DNA of 64,000 nt from Brachyhypopomus gauderio (lineage: Eukaryota; Chordata; Actinopteri; Gymnotiformes; Hypopomidae), in assembly GCF_052324685.1 (NCBI RefSeq), contig NW_027506898.1, forward strand, positions 62,001 through 126,000, written 5' to 3'. Under the pieces are notes generated by a model. The model ran no database searches, was not told where the DNA came from, and worked only from the letters and a program-made list of their open reading frames with translations. Position 1 is the first letter of the stretch; each line of letters opens with the position of its first letter. A program made the position numbers and the translations under genes. This document shows, piece after piece, positions 1-8,892 of the stretch.

Positions 1-82
1 CCTCATACCATTTGTATACTTTCATGGAACAGGCCTACCTCAGCCACACAACTTGCAGAAAGCCTCCCTCATGTAGGCCGGT

Positions 83-94
83 TAGCTCAGCTGG
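83..94 (+). promoter_or_regulatory. Internal A box of tRNA-Ile (first copy)
   Basis: TAGCTCAGCTGG fits the Pol III A-box consensus TRGCNNAGYNGG, bound by TFIIIC. It lies 7 bases into every Ile gene. G19 variants in copies 13141, 16981, 18518 and 20055 alter its last bases. Confidence 0.9.
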
Positions 95-127
95 TTAGAG
101 CGTGGTGCTAATAACGCCAAGGTCATG

Positions 128-138
128 GGTTCGATCCC
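128..138 (+). promoter_or_regulatory. Internal B box of tRNA-Ile (first copy)
   Basis: GGTTCGATCCC fits the B-box consensus GGTTCRANNCC, the main TFIIIC anchor. It is altered in the copies starting at 1614 (C56 to T), 9299 (G57 to T) and 25438 (C62 to A). Confidence 0.9.
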
Positions 139-161
139 CATACGGGCCATTGATGATAGTC

Positions 162-165
162 TTTT
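162..165 (+). terminator. Pol III terminator of tRNA-Ile (first copy)
   Basis: A TTTT run lies 13-16 nt after the discriminator base. The same run at the same offset follows every Ile copy, so each primary transcript should carry a short trailer. Four T residues is the minimum efficient vertebrate Pol III signal. Confidence 0.85.
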
Positions 166-287
166 GGATCAGATATGAGGCGGATTAGTGTTATTTTGGG
201 TCTCTCAAATGCCAACTTGTATGGTGGAGATCAGAAAGTCTTGTCGGACGGTGTGGACTCTTGACATGTGCGAGCCCTTATTGTTGA

Positions 288-302
288 GTACTCATATAGT
301 AC
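288..302. repeat. Small inverted repeat in the convergent spacer
   Basis: GTACT and AGTAC flank CATAT, giving a possible 5-bp stem. It is present in the units read. No function is assigned. Confidence 0.5.
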
Positions 303-382
303 GAATCACATGTTTAAGGTGACACATTCTAACAGAGATTTGGCATGTAGTGTGTGAAAAGAATTATGGAAGCGTCAGGGTC

Positions 383-388
383 AAAAAA
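383..388 (-). terminator. Pol III terminator of tRNA-Ala (first copy)
   Basis: A6 on the + strand reads as T6 on the - strand, starting 51 nt beyond the Ala 3' end. No run of four or more T lies nearer, so the Ala trailer should be about 50 nt, much longer than that of Ile. Some units have A5 here (near 8840, 9608, 12682, 14985, 22673, 26515). Confidence 0.7.
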
Positions 389-438
389 CATGCACCAATT
401 TTCTTTTTCACTATCGAGCATGACTGAAATGCCTATAA

Positions 439-511
439 TGGAGAATGTGGGCATCAATCCGACTACCTCTCGCATGCTAAGCGAGCGCTCTACCACTTGA
501 GCTAATTCGCC
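439..511 (-). tRNA. tRNA-Ala-AGC: tRNA-Ala(AGC)-like, G3:U70 lost, unit 1
   Basis: G3 to C replaces the G3:U70 alanine identity pair with a C-U mismatch. G51 to C breaks a T-stem pair, and C56 to T removes the contact with G19. The anticodon stays AGC. The first two changes are shared with the six copies at 59.6-63.5 kb; C56 to T is private. Probably not charged with alanine. 5' flank tagtagg (+ strand). Confidence 0.85.
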
Positions 512-844
512 TAGTAGGCTCAGTGCTCTTGTTGTTCAGATCCTGGACAAAAGCTCAAGTCCAAACTGAGAGTGCAAAGCTCTACAGACACTGCAATTGA
601 TGATTTTTACATTTCTTTACTGTGAACAGCTGCATGGACTTGCATTTTAGCAGTGGCTCAAAGGTTGAGTAGATTTAATTTGATCGTTGACCGCCAATCA
701 ACCAAGAAGAGAAGGGAACTGGAGGTGTCAACTAATGTCTGTGCTTGGTCGATTAACGCAGACATCCCTCCTCATACCATTTGTATACTTTCATGGAAAA
801 GGCCTACCTCAGCCACACAACTTGCAGAAAGCATCCATCATGTA
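512..844. other. Divergent spacer (first copy), shared 5' flank of Ala and Ile
   Basis: This 333-bp stretch separates the 5' ends of tRNA-Ala (left, - strand) and tRNA-Ile (right, + strand) and repeats in each unit. Its two edges vary most: the first 7 bases (tagtagg, tactagg, tacgagg, tatgagg, ttgtagg and others) and the last 15 or so before Ile (cctccatc, actccatc, cctccctc, catccatc, tctccatc). The interior is nearly constant. A GTG-started open frame of 75 codons runs through it into the Ile gene and is judged spurious. No second gene is recognised. Confidence 0.88.
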
Positions 845-918
845 GGCCGGTTAGCTCAGCTGGTTAGAATGTGGTGGTAATAATGCCAAGGTCATGGGTT
901 CGATCCCCATACGGGCCA
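845..918 (+). tRNA. tRNA-Ile-AAT: tRNA-Ile(AAT), degenerate copy, unit 2
   Basis: The most altered Ile copy in the left half: G24 to A, C25 to T, C32 to G and C39 to T. This leaves a C11-A24 mismatch and weak G-T pairs in the D and anticodon stems. The AAT anticodon remains. It may be a pseudogene. 5' flank catccatc. Confidence 0.8.
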
Positions 919-1218
919 TTGATGATAGTCTTTTGGATCAGATATGAGGCGGATTAGTGTTATTTTGGGTCTCTCAAATGCCAACTTGTATGGTGGAGAT
1001 CAGAAAGTCTTGTCGGACGGTGTGGACTCTTGACATGTGCGAGCCCTTATTGTTGAGTACTCATATAGTACGAATCACATGTTTAAGGTGACACATTCTA
1101 ACAGAGATTTGGCATGTAGTGTGTGAAAAGAATTATGGAAGCGTCAGGGTCAAAAAACATGCACCAATTTTCTTTTTCACTATCGAGCATGACTGAAATG
1201 CCTATAATGGAGAATGTG

Positions 1219-1229
1219 GGCATCGATCC
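1219..1229 (-). promoter_or_regulatory. Internal B box of tRNA-Ala (second unit)
   Basis: GGATCGATGCC on the - strand is the Ala version of the B box, with A54 in place of T54 as in vertebrate tRNA-Ala. Confidence 0.85.
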
Positions 1230-1261
1230 CACTACCTCTCGCATGCTAAGCGAGCGCTCTA

Positions 1262-1273
1262 CCACTTGAGCTA
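1262..1273 (-). promoter_or_regulatory. Internal A box of tRNA-Ala (second unit)
   Basis: TAGCTCAAGTGG on the - strand is the A-box region of the Ala gene, close to TRGCNNAGYNGG with a purine at one pyrimidine site, as is usual in vertebrate Ala genes. Confidence 0.85.
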
Positions 1274-1613
1274 ATTCCCCTACTAGGCTCAGTGCTCTTG
1301 TTGTTCAGATCCTGGACAAAAGCTCAAGTCCAAACTGAGAGTGCAAAGCTCTACAGACACTGCAATTGATGATTTTTACATTTCTTTACTGTGAACAGCT
1401 GCATGGACTTGCATTTTAGCAGTGGCTCAAAGGTTGAGTAGATTTAATTTGATCATTGACCGCCAATCAACCAAGAAGAGAAGGAAACTGGAGGTGTCAA
1501 CTAATGTCTGTGCTTGGTCGATTACCGCAGACATCCCTCCTCATACCATTTGTATACTTTCATGGAACAGGCCTACCTCAGCCACACAACTTGCAGAAAG
1601 CCTCCCTCATGTA

Positions 1614-1687
1614 GGCTGGTTAGCTCAGCTGGTTAGAGCGTGGTGCTAATAACGCCAAGGTCATGGGTTTGATCCCCATACGGGCCA
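1614..1687 (+). tRNA. tRNA-Ile-AAT: tRNA-Ile(AAT), B-box variant, unit 3
   Basis: C4 to T gives a T-G acceptor pair. C56 to T removes the conserved G19-C56 contact and weakens the B box. 5' flank cctccctc. Confidence 0.85.
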
Positions 1688-1975
1688 TTGATGATAGTCT
1701 TTTGGATCAGATATGAGGCGGATTAGTGTTATTTTGGGTCTCTCAAATGCCAACTTGTATGGTTGAGATCAGAAAGTCTTGTCGGACGGTGTGGACTCTT
1801 GACATGTGTGAGCCCTTATTGTTGAGTACTCATATAGTACGAATCACATGTTTAAGGTGACACATTCTAACAGAGATTTGGCATGTAGTGTGTGAAAAGA
1901 ATTATGGAAGCGTCAGGGTCAAAAAACATGCACCAATTTTCTTTTTACTATCGAGCATGACTGAAATGCCTATAA

Positions 1976-2048
1976 TGGAGAATGTGGGCATCGATCCCAC
2001 TACCTCTCGCATGCTAAGCGAGCGCTCTACCACTTGAGCTAATTCCCC
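1976..2048 (-). tRNA. tRNA-Ala-AGC: tRNA-Ala(AGC), unit 3
   Basis: Consensus gene body; 5' flank tatgagg. Confidence 0.98.
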
Positions 2049-2381
2049 TATGAGGCTCAGTGCTCTTGTTGTTCAGATCCTGGACAAAAGCTCAAGTCCA
2101 AACTGAGAGTGCAAAGCTCTACAGACACTGCAATTGATGATTTTTACATTTCTTTACTGTGAACAGCTGCATGGACTTGCATTTTAGCAGTGGCTCCAAG
2201 GTTGAGTAGATTTAATTTGATCGTTGACCGCCAATCAACCAAGAAGAGAAGGAAACTGGAGGTGTCAACTAATGTCTGTGCTTGGTCGATTACCGCAGAC
2301 ATCCCTCCTCATACCATTTGTATACTTTCATGGAACAGGCCTACCTCAGCCACACAACTTGCAGAAAGACTCCATCATGTA

Positions 2382-2455
2382 GGCCGGTTAGCTCAGCTGG
2401 TTAGAGCGTGGTGCTAATAACGCCAAGGTCATGGGTTCGATCCCCATACGGGCCA
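2382..2455 (+). tRNA. tRNA-Ile-AAT: tRNA-Ile(AAT), unit 4
   Basis: Consensus gene body; 5' flank actccatc. Confidence 0.98.
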
Positions 2456-2744
2456 TTGATGATAGTCTTTTGGATCAGATATGAGGCGGATTAGTGTTAT
2501 TTTGGGTCTCTCAAATGCCAACTTGTATGGTGGAGATCAGAAAGTCTTGTCGGACGGTGTGGACTCTTGACATGTGCGAGCCCTTATTGTTGAGTACTCA
2601 TATAGTACGAATCACATGTTTAAGGTGACACATTCTAACAGAGATTTGGCATGTAGTGTGTGAAAAGAATTATGGAAGCGTCAGGGTCAAAAAACATGCA
2701 CCAATTTTCTTTTTCACTATCGAGCATGACTGAAATGCCTATAA

Positions 2745-2817
2745 TGGAGAATGTGGGCATCGATCCCACTACCTCTCGCATGCTAAGCGAGCGCTCTACC
2801 ACTTGAGCTAATTCCCC
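2745..2817 (-). tRNA. tRNA-Ala-AGC: tRNA-Ala(AGC), unit 4
   Basis: Consensus gene body; 5' flank tactagg. Confidence 0.98.
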
Positions 2818-3150
2818 TACTAGGCTCAGTGCTCTTGTTGTTCAGATCCTGGACAAAAGCTCAAGTCCAAACTGAGAGTGCAAAGCTCTACAGACACTGC
2901 AATTGATGATTTTTACATTTCTTTACTGTGAACAGCTGCATGGACTTGCATTTTAGCAGTGGCTCAAAGGTTGAGTAGATTTAATTTGATCGTTGACCGC
3001 CAATCAACCAAGAAGAGAAGGAAACTGGAGGTGTCAACTAATGTCTGTGCTTGGTCGATTACCGCAGACATCCCTCCTCATACCATTTGTATACTTTCAT
3101 GGAACAGGCCTACCTCAGCCACACAACTTGCAGAAAGACTCCATCATGTA

Positions 3151-3224
3151 GGCCGGTTAGCTCAGCTGGTTAGAGCGTGGTCCTAATAACGCCAAGGTCA
3201 TGGGTTCGATCCCCATACGGGCCA
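3151..3224 (+). tRNA. tRNA-Ile-AAT: tRNA-Ile(AAT), anticodon-stem variant, unit 5
   Basis: G31 to C opens the last anticodon-stem pair (C31-C39). 5' flank actccatc. Confidence 0.9.
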
Positions 3225-3513
3225 TTGATGATTGTCTTTTGGATCAGATATGAGGCGGATTAGTGTTATTTTGGGTCTCTCAAATGCCAACTTGTATGGT
3301 GGAGATCAGAAAGTCTTGTCGGACGGTGTGGACTCTTGACATGTGCGAGCCCTTATTGTTGAGTACTCATATAGTACGAATCACATGTTTAAGGTGACAC
3401 ATTCTAACAGAGATTTGGCATGTAGTGTGTGAAAAGAATTATGGAAGCGTCAGGGTCAAAAAACATGCACCAATTTTCTTTTTCACTATCGAGCATGACT
3501 GAAATGCCTATAA

Positions 3514-3586
3514 TGGAGAATGTGGGCATCGATCCCACTACCTCTCGCATGCTAAGCGAGCGCTCTACCACTTGAGCTAATTCCCC
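3514..3586 (-). tRNA. tRNA-Ala-AGC: tRNA-Ala(AGC), unit 5
   Basis: Consensus gene body; 5' flank tactagg. Confidence 0.98.
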
Positions 3587-3919
3587 TACTAGGCTCAGTG
3601 CTCTTGTTGTTCAGATCCTGGACAAAAGCTCAAGTCCAAACTGAGAGTGCAAAGCTCTACAGACACTGCAATTGATGATTTTTACATTTCTTTACTGTGA
3701 ACAGCTGCATGGACTTGCATTTTAGCAGTGGCTCAAAGGTTGAGTAGATTTAATTTGATCGTTGACCGCCAATCAACCAAGAAGAGAAGGAAACTGGAGG
3801 TGTCAACTAATGTCTGTGCTTGGTCGATTACCGCAGACATCCCTCCTCATACCATTTGTATACTTTCATGGAACAGGCCTACCTCAGCCACACAACTTGC
3901 AGAAAGACTCCATCATGTA

Positions 3920-3993
3920 GGCCGGTTAGCTCAGCTGGTTAGAGCGTGGTGCTAATAACGCCAAGGTCATGGGTTCGATCCCCATACGGGCCA
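3920..3993 (+). tRNA. tRNA-Ile-AAT: tRNA-Ile(AAT), unit 6
   Basis: Consensus gene body; 5' flank actccatc. Confidence 0.98.
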
Positions 3994-4281
3994 TTGATGA
4001 TAGTCTTTTGGATCAGATATGAGGCGGATTAGTGTTATTTTGGGTCTCTCAAATGCCAACTTGTATGGTGGAGATCAGAAAGTCTTGTCGGACGGTGTGG
4101 ACTCTTGACATGTGCGAGCCCTTATTGTTGAGTACTCATATAGTACGAATCACATGTTTAAGGTGACACATTCTAACAGAGATTTGGCATGTAGTGTGTG
4201 AAAAGAATTATGGAAGCGTCAGGGTCAAAAAACATGCACCAATTTTCTTTTTACTATCGAGCATGACTGAAATGCCTATAA

Positions 4282-4354
4282 TGGAGAATGTGGGCATCGA
4301 TCCCACTACCTCTCGCATGCTAAGCGAGCGCTCTACCACTTGAGCTAATTCCCC
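4282..4354 (-). tRNA. tRNA-Ala-AGC: tRNA-Ala(AGC), unit 6
   Basis: Consensus gene body; 5' flank tatgagg. Confidence 0.98.
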
Positions 4355-4687
4355 TATGAGGCTCAGTGCTCTTGTTGTTCAGATCCTGGACAAAAGCTCA
4401 AGTCCAAACTGAGAGTGCAAAGCTCTACAGACACTGCAATTGATGATTTTTACATTTCTTTACTGTGAACAGCTGCATGGACTTGCATTTTAGCAGTGGC
4501 TCCAAGGTTGAGTAGATTTAATTTGATCGTTGACCGCCAATCAACCAAGAAGAGAAGGAAACTGGAGGTGTCAACTAATGTCTGTGCTTGGTCGATTACC
4601 GCAGACATCCCTCCTCATACCATTTGTATACTTTCATGGAACAGGCCTACCTCAGCCACACAACTTGCAGAAAGACTCCATCATGTA

Positions 4688-4761
4688 GGCCGGTTAGCTC
4701 AGCTGGTTAGAGCGTGGTGCTAATAACGCCAAGGTCATGGGTTCGATCCCCATACGGGCCA
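4688..4761 (+). tRNA. tRNA-Ile-AAT: tRNA-Ile(AAT), unit 7
   Basis: Consensus gene body; 5' flank actccatc. Confidence 0.98.
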
Positions 4762-5050
4762 TTGATGATAGTCTTTTGGATCAGATATGAGGCGGATTAG
4801 TGTTATTTTGGGTCTCTCAAATGCCAACTTGTATGGTGGAGATCAGAAAGTCTTGTCGGACGGTGTGGACTCTTGACATGTGCGAGCCCTTATTGTTGAG
4901 TACTCATATAGTACGAATCACATGTTTAAGGTGACACATTCTAACAGAGATTTGGCATGTAGTGTGTGAAAAGAATTATGGAAGCGTCAGGGTCAAAAAA
5001 CATGCACCAATTTTCTTTTTCACTATCGAGCATGACTGAAATGCCTATAA

Positions 5051-5123
5051 TGGAGAATGTGGGCATCGATCCCACTACCTCTCGCATGCTAAGCGAGCGC
5101 TCTACCACTTGAGCTAATTCCCC
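5051..5123 (-). tRNA. tRNA-Ala-AGC: tRNA-Ala(AGC), unit 7
   Basis: Consensus gene body; 5' flank tactagg. Confidence 0.98.
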
Positions 5124-5456
5124 TACTAGGCTCAGTGCTCTTGTTGTTCAGATCCTGGACAAAAGCTCAAGTCCAAACTGAGAGTGCAAAGCTCTACAGA
5201 CACTGCAATTGATGATTTTTACATTTCTTTACTGTGAACAGCTGCATGGACTTGCATTTTAGCAGTGGCTCAAAGGTTGAGTAGATTTAATTTGATCGTT
5301 GACCGCCAATCAACCAAGAAGAGAAGGAAACTGGAGGTGTCAACTAATGTCTGTGCTTGGTCGATTACCGCAGACATCCCTCCTCATACCATTTGTATAC
5401 TTTCATGGAACAGGCCTACCTCAGCCACACAACTTGCAGAAAGACTCCATCATGTA

Positions 5457-5530
5457 GGCCGGTTAGCTCAGCTGGTTAGAGCGTGGTGCTAATAACGCCA
5501 AGGTCATGGGTTCGATCCCCATACGGGCCA
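5457..5530 (+). tRNA. tRNA-Ile-AAT: tRNA-Ile(AAT), unit 8
   Basis: Consensus gene body; 5' flank actccatc. Confidence 0.98.
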
Positions 5531-5818
5531 TTGATGATAGTCTTTTGGATCAGATATGAGGCGGATTAGTGTTATTTTGGGTCTCTCAAATGCCAACTTG
5601 TATGGTGGAGATCAGAAAGTCTTGTCGGACGGTGTGGACTCTTGACATGTGCGAGCCCTTATTGTTGAGTACTCATATAGTACGAATCACATGTTTAAGG
5701 TGACACATTCTAACAGAGATTTGGCATGTAGTGTGTGAAAAGAATTATGGAAGCGTCAGGGTCAAAAAACATGCACCAATTTTCTTTTTACTATCGAGCA
5801 TGACTGAAATGCCTATAA

Positions 5819-5891
5819 TGGAGAATGTGGGCATCGATCCCACTACCTCTCGCATGCTAAGCGAGCGCTCTACCACTTGAGCTAATTCCCC
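5819..5891 (-). tRNA. tRNA-Ala-AGC: tRNA-Ala(AGC), unit 8
   Basis: Consensus gene body; 5' flank tatgagg. Confidence 0.98.
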
Positions 5892-6224
5892 TATGAGGCT
5901 CAGTGCTCTTGTTGTTCAGATCCTGGACAAAAGCTCAAGTCCAAACTGAGAGTGCAAAGCTCTACAGACACTGCAATTGATGATTTTTACATTTCTTTAC
6001 TGTGAACAGCTGCATGGACTTGCATTTTAGCAGTGGCTCCAAGGTTGAGTAGATTTAATTTGATCGTTGACCGCCAATCAACCAAGAAGAGAAGGAAACT
6101 GGAGGTGTCAACTAATGTCTGTGCTTGGTCGATTACCGCAGACATCCCTCCTCATACCATTTGTATACTTTCATGGAAAAGGACTACCTCAGCCACACAA
6201 CTTGCAGAAAGCGTCCATCATGTA

Positions 6225-6298
6225 GGCCGGTTAGCTCAGCTGGTTAGAGCGTGGTGCTAATAACGCCAAGGTCATGGGTTCGATCCCCATACGGGCCA
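6225..6298 (+). tRNA. tRNA-Ile-AAT: tRNA-Ile(AAT), unit 9
   Basis: Consensus gene body with a flank seen only here, cgtccatc. Confidence 0.98.
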
Positions 6299-6587
6299 TT
6301 GATGATAGTCTTTTGGATCAGATATGAGGCGGATTAGTGTTATTTTGGGTCTCTCAAATGCCAACTTGTATGGTGGAGATCAGAAAGTCTTGTCGGACGG
6401 TGTGGACTCTTGACATGTGCGAGCCCTTATTGTTGAGTACTCATATAGTACGAATCACATGTTTAAGGTGACACATTCTAACAGAGATTTGGCATGTAGT
6501 GTGTGAAAAGAATTATGGAAGCGTCAGGGTCAAAAAACATGCACCAATTTTCTTTTTCACTATCGAGCATGACTGAAATGCCTATAA

Positions 6588-6660
6588 TGGAGAATGTGGG
6601 CATCGATCCCACTACCTCTCGCATGCTAAGCGAGCGCTCTACCACTTGAGCTAATTCCCC
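6588..6660 (-). tRNA. tRNA-Ala-AGC: tRNA-Ala(AGC), unit 9
   Basis: Consensus gene body; 5' flank tacgagg. Confidence 0.98.
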
Positions 6661-6993
6661 TACGAGGCTCAGTGCTCTTGTTGTTCAGATCCTGGACAAA
6701 ATCTCAAGTCCAAACTGAGAGTGCAAAGCTCTACAGACACTGCAATTGATGATTTTTACATTTCTTTACTGTGAACAGCTGCATGGACTTGCATTTTAGC
6801 AGTGGCTCAAAGGTTGAGTAGATTTAATTTGATCGTTGACCGCCAATCAACCAAGAAGAGAAGGAAACTGGAGGTGTCAACTAATGTCTGTGCTTGGTCA
6901 ATTACCGCAGACATCCCTCCTCATACCATTTGTATACTTTCATGGAACAGGCCTACCTCAGCCACACAACTTGCAGAAAGACTCCATCATGTA

Positions 6994-7067
6994 GGCCGGT
7001 TAGCTCAGCTGGTTAGAGCGTGGTGCTAATAACGCCAAGGTCATGGGTTCGATCCCCATACGGGCCA
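6994..7067 (+). tRNA. tRNA-Ile-AAT: tRNA-Ile(AAT), unit 10
   Basis: Consensus gene body; 5' flank actccatc. Confidence 0.98.
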
Positions 7068-7356
7068 TTGATGATAGTCTTTTGGATCAGATATGAGGCG
7101 GATTAGTGTTATTTTGGGTCTCTCAAATGCCAACTTGTATGGTGGAGATCAGAAAGTCTTGTCGGACGGTGTGGACTCTTGACATGTGCGAGCCCTTATT
7201 GTTGAGTACTCATATAGTACGAATCACATGTTTAAGGTGACACATTCTAACAGAGATTTGGCATGTAGTGTGTGAAAAGAATTATGGAAGCGTCAGGGTC
7301 AAAAAACATGCACCAATTTTCTTTTTCACTATCGAGCATGACTGAAATGCCTATAA

Positions 7357-7429
7357 TGGAGAATGTGGGCATCGATCCCACTACCTCTCGCATGCTAAGC
7401 GAGCGCTCTACCACTTGAGCTAATTCCCC
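7357..7429 (-). tRNA. tRNA-Ala-AGC: tRNA-Ala(AGC), unit 10
   Basis: Consensus gene body; 5' flank tactagg. Confidence 0.98.
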
Positions 7430-7762
7430 TACTAGGCTCAGTGCTATTGTTGTTCAGATCCTGGACAAAAGCTCAAGTCCAAACTGAGAGTGCAAAGCTC
7501 TACAGACACTGCAATTGATGATTTTTACATTTCTTTACTGTGAACAGCTGCATGGACTTGCATTTTAGCAGTGGCTCAAAGGTTGAGTAGATTTAATTTG
7601 ATCGTTGACCGCCAATCAACCAAGAAGAGAAGGAAACTCGAGGTGTCAACTAATGTCTGTGCTTGGTCGATTACCACAGACATCCCTCCTCATACCATTT
7701 GTATACTTTCATGGAACAGGCCTACCTCAGCCACACAACTTGCAGAAAGCCTCCATCATGTA

Positions 7763-7836
7763 GGCCGGTTAACTCAGCTGGTTAGGGCGTGGTGCTAATA
7801 ACGCCAAGGTCATGGGTTCGATCCCCATACGGGCCA
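7763..7836 (+). tRNA. tRNA-Ile-AAT: tRNA-Ile(AAT), D-stem variant, unit 11
   Basis: G10 to A breaks the 10-25 pair and touches the A box; A23 to G makes a T12-G23 wobble. The G23 change is shared with 11605. 5' flank cctccatc. Confidence 0.88.
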
Positions 7837-8124
7837 TTGATCATCGTCTTTTGGATCAGATATGAGGCGGGTTAGTGTTATCTTGGGTCTCTCAAATGCC
7901 AACTTGTATGGTGGAGATCAGAAAGTCTTGTCGGACGGTGTGGACTCTTGACATGTGCGAGCCCTTATTGTTGAGTACTCATATAGTACGAATCATATGT
8001 TTAAGGTGACACATTCTAACAGAGATTTGGCATGTAGTGTGTGAAAAGAATTATGGAAGAGTCAGGGTCAAAAAACATGCACCAATTTTCTTTTTACTAT
8101 CGAGCATGACTGAAATGCCTATAA

Positions 8125-8197
8125 TGGAGAATGTGGGCATCGATCCCACTACCTCTCGCATGCTAAGCGAGCGCTCTACCACTTGAGCTAATTCCCC
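8125..8197 (-). tRNA. tRNA-Ala-AGC: tRNA-Ala(AGC), unit 11
   Basis: Consensus gene body; 5' flank tacgagg. Confidence 0.98.
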
Positions 8198-8530
8198 TAC
8201 GAGGCTCAGTGCTCTTGTTGTTCAGATCCTGGACAAAAGCTCAAGTCCAAACTGAGAGTGCAAAGCTCTACAGACACTGCAATTGATGATTTTTACATTT
8301 CTTTACTGTGAACAGCTGCATGGACTTGCATTTTAGCAGTGGCTCAAAGGTTGAGTAGATTTAATTTGATCGTTGACCGCCAATCAACCAAGAAGAGAAG
8401 GAAACTGGAGGTGTCAACTAATGTCTGTGCTTGGTCGATTACCGCAGACATCCCTCCTCATACCATTTGTATACTTTCATGGAACAGGCCTACCTCAGCC
8501 ACACAACTTGCAGAAAGTCTCCATCATGTA

Positions 8531-8604
8531 GGCCGGTTAGCTCAGCTGGTTAGAGCGTGGTGCTAATAACGCCAAGGTCATGGGTTCGATCCCCATACGG
8601 GCCA
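8531..8604 (+). tRNA. tRNA-Ile-AAT: tRNA-Ile(AAT), unit 12
   Basis: Consensus gene body; 5' flank tctccatc. Confidence 0.98.
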
Positions 8605-8892
8605 TTGATGATAGTCTTTTGGATCAGATATGAGGCGGATTAGTGTTATTTTGGGTCTCTCAAATGCCAACTTGTATGGTGGAGATCAGAAAGTCTTGTC
8701 GGACGGTGTGGACTCTTGACATGTGCGAGCCCTTATTGTTGAGTACTCATATAGTACGAATCACATGTTTAAGGTGACACATTCTAACAGAGATTTGGCA
8801 TGTAGTGTGTGAAAAGAATTATGGAAGAGTCAGGGTCAAAAATCATGCACCAATTTTCTTTTTACTATCGAGCATGACTGAAATGCCTATAA

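Larger units (their letters stand above)
76..149 (+). tRNA. tRNA-Ile-AAT: tRNA-Ile(AAT), unit 1
   Basis: Reference description for the Ile copies. The 74-nt gene folds as a full cloverleaf: acceptor GGCCGGT with ACGGGCC (with the G5-G68 mismatch also present in vertebrate tRNA-Ile-AAT), D stem GCTC/GAGC, 9-nt D loop with G18-G19, anticodon stem TGGTG/CGCCA, loop CTAATAA with anticodon AAT, 5-nt variable loop, T stem ATGGG/CCCAT, T loop TTCGATC, discriminator A73. CCA is not encoded and there is no intron. A34 would be edited to inosine to read AUU, AUC and AUA. The immediate 5' flank is of the cctccctc class. Confidence 0.98.
150..438. other. Convergent spacer (first copy), between Ile and Ala 3' ends
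   Basis: This 289-bp stretch separates the 3' ends of tRNA-Ile and tRNA-Ala and repeats in each unit. It holds the Ile terminator at its left and the Ala terminator near its right. I recognise no other gene in it. It contains a small inverted repeat, GTACT-CATAT-AGTAC (about 288-302). It carries the main subfamily markers: aaatGcc/aaatTcc, ctCttgac/ctTttgac, gcGagccc/gcAagccc, and presence or absence of C in the tttttCacta run. Confidence 0.9.
1208..1280 (-). tRNA. tRNA-Ala-AGC: tRNA-Ala(AGC), unit 2
   Basis: Reference description for the Ala copies. The 73-nt gene folds as a full cloverleaf: acceptor GGGGAAT with ATTCTCC, including G3:U70, the alanine identity pair; D stem GCTC/GAGC; 8-nt D loop; anticodon stem CTCGC/GCGAG; loop TTAGCAT with anticodon AGC; T stem GTGGG/CCCAC; T loop ATCGATG; discriminator A73. 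No CCA and no intron. A34 would be edited to inosine to read GCU, GCC and GCA. 5' flank tactagg (+ strand, directly right of the gene). Confidence 0.98.

Noticed and set aside
13-22. TATA-like GTATACTTT about 60 bp before Ile
   Set aside because: It is too far from the usual position near -30, and tRNA genes use internal A and B boxes. Not called as a promoter.
150-438. Extra small RNA gene in the convergent spacer
   Set aside because: I see no A/B box pair, snRNA-type promoter or cloverleaf apart from the two tRNAs.
658-780. Inverted GGTTGA/TCAACC pair in the divergent spacer
   Set aside because: Six bases with a long loop, expected by chance, and no sign of a structured RNA.
653-880. 75-codon open frame repeated in every unit
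   Set aside because: It starts at GTG, ends inside the tRNA-Ile anticodon loop, has no recognisable domain, and is repeated only because the unit is. Rejected as protein-coding.
845-918. Altered anticodon or suppressor tRNA among the variants
   Set aside because: Every Ile copy I read keeps AAT and every Ala copy keeps AGC; changes lie in stems, loops or identity positions.
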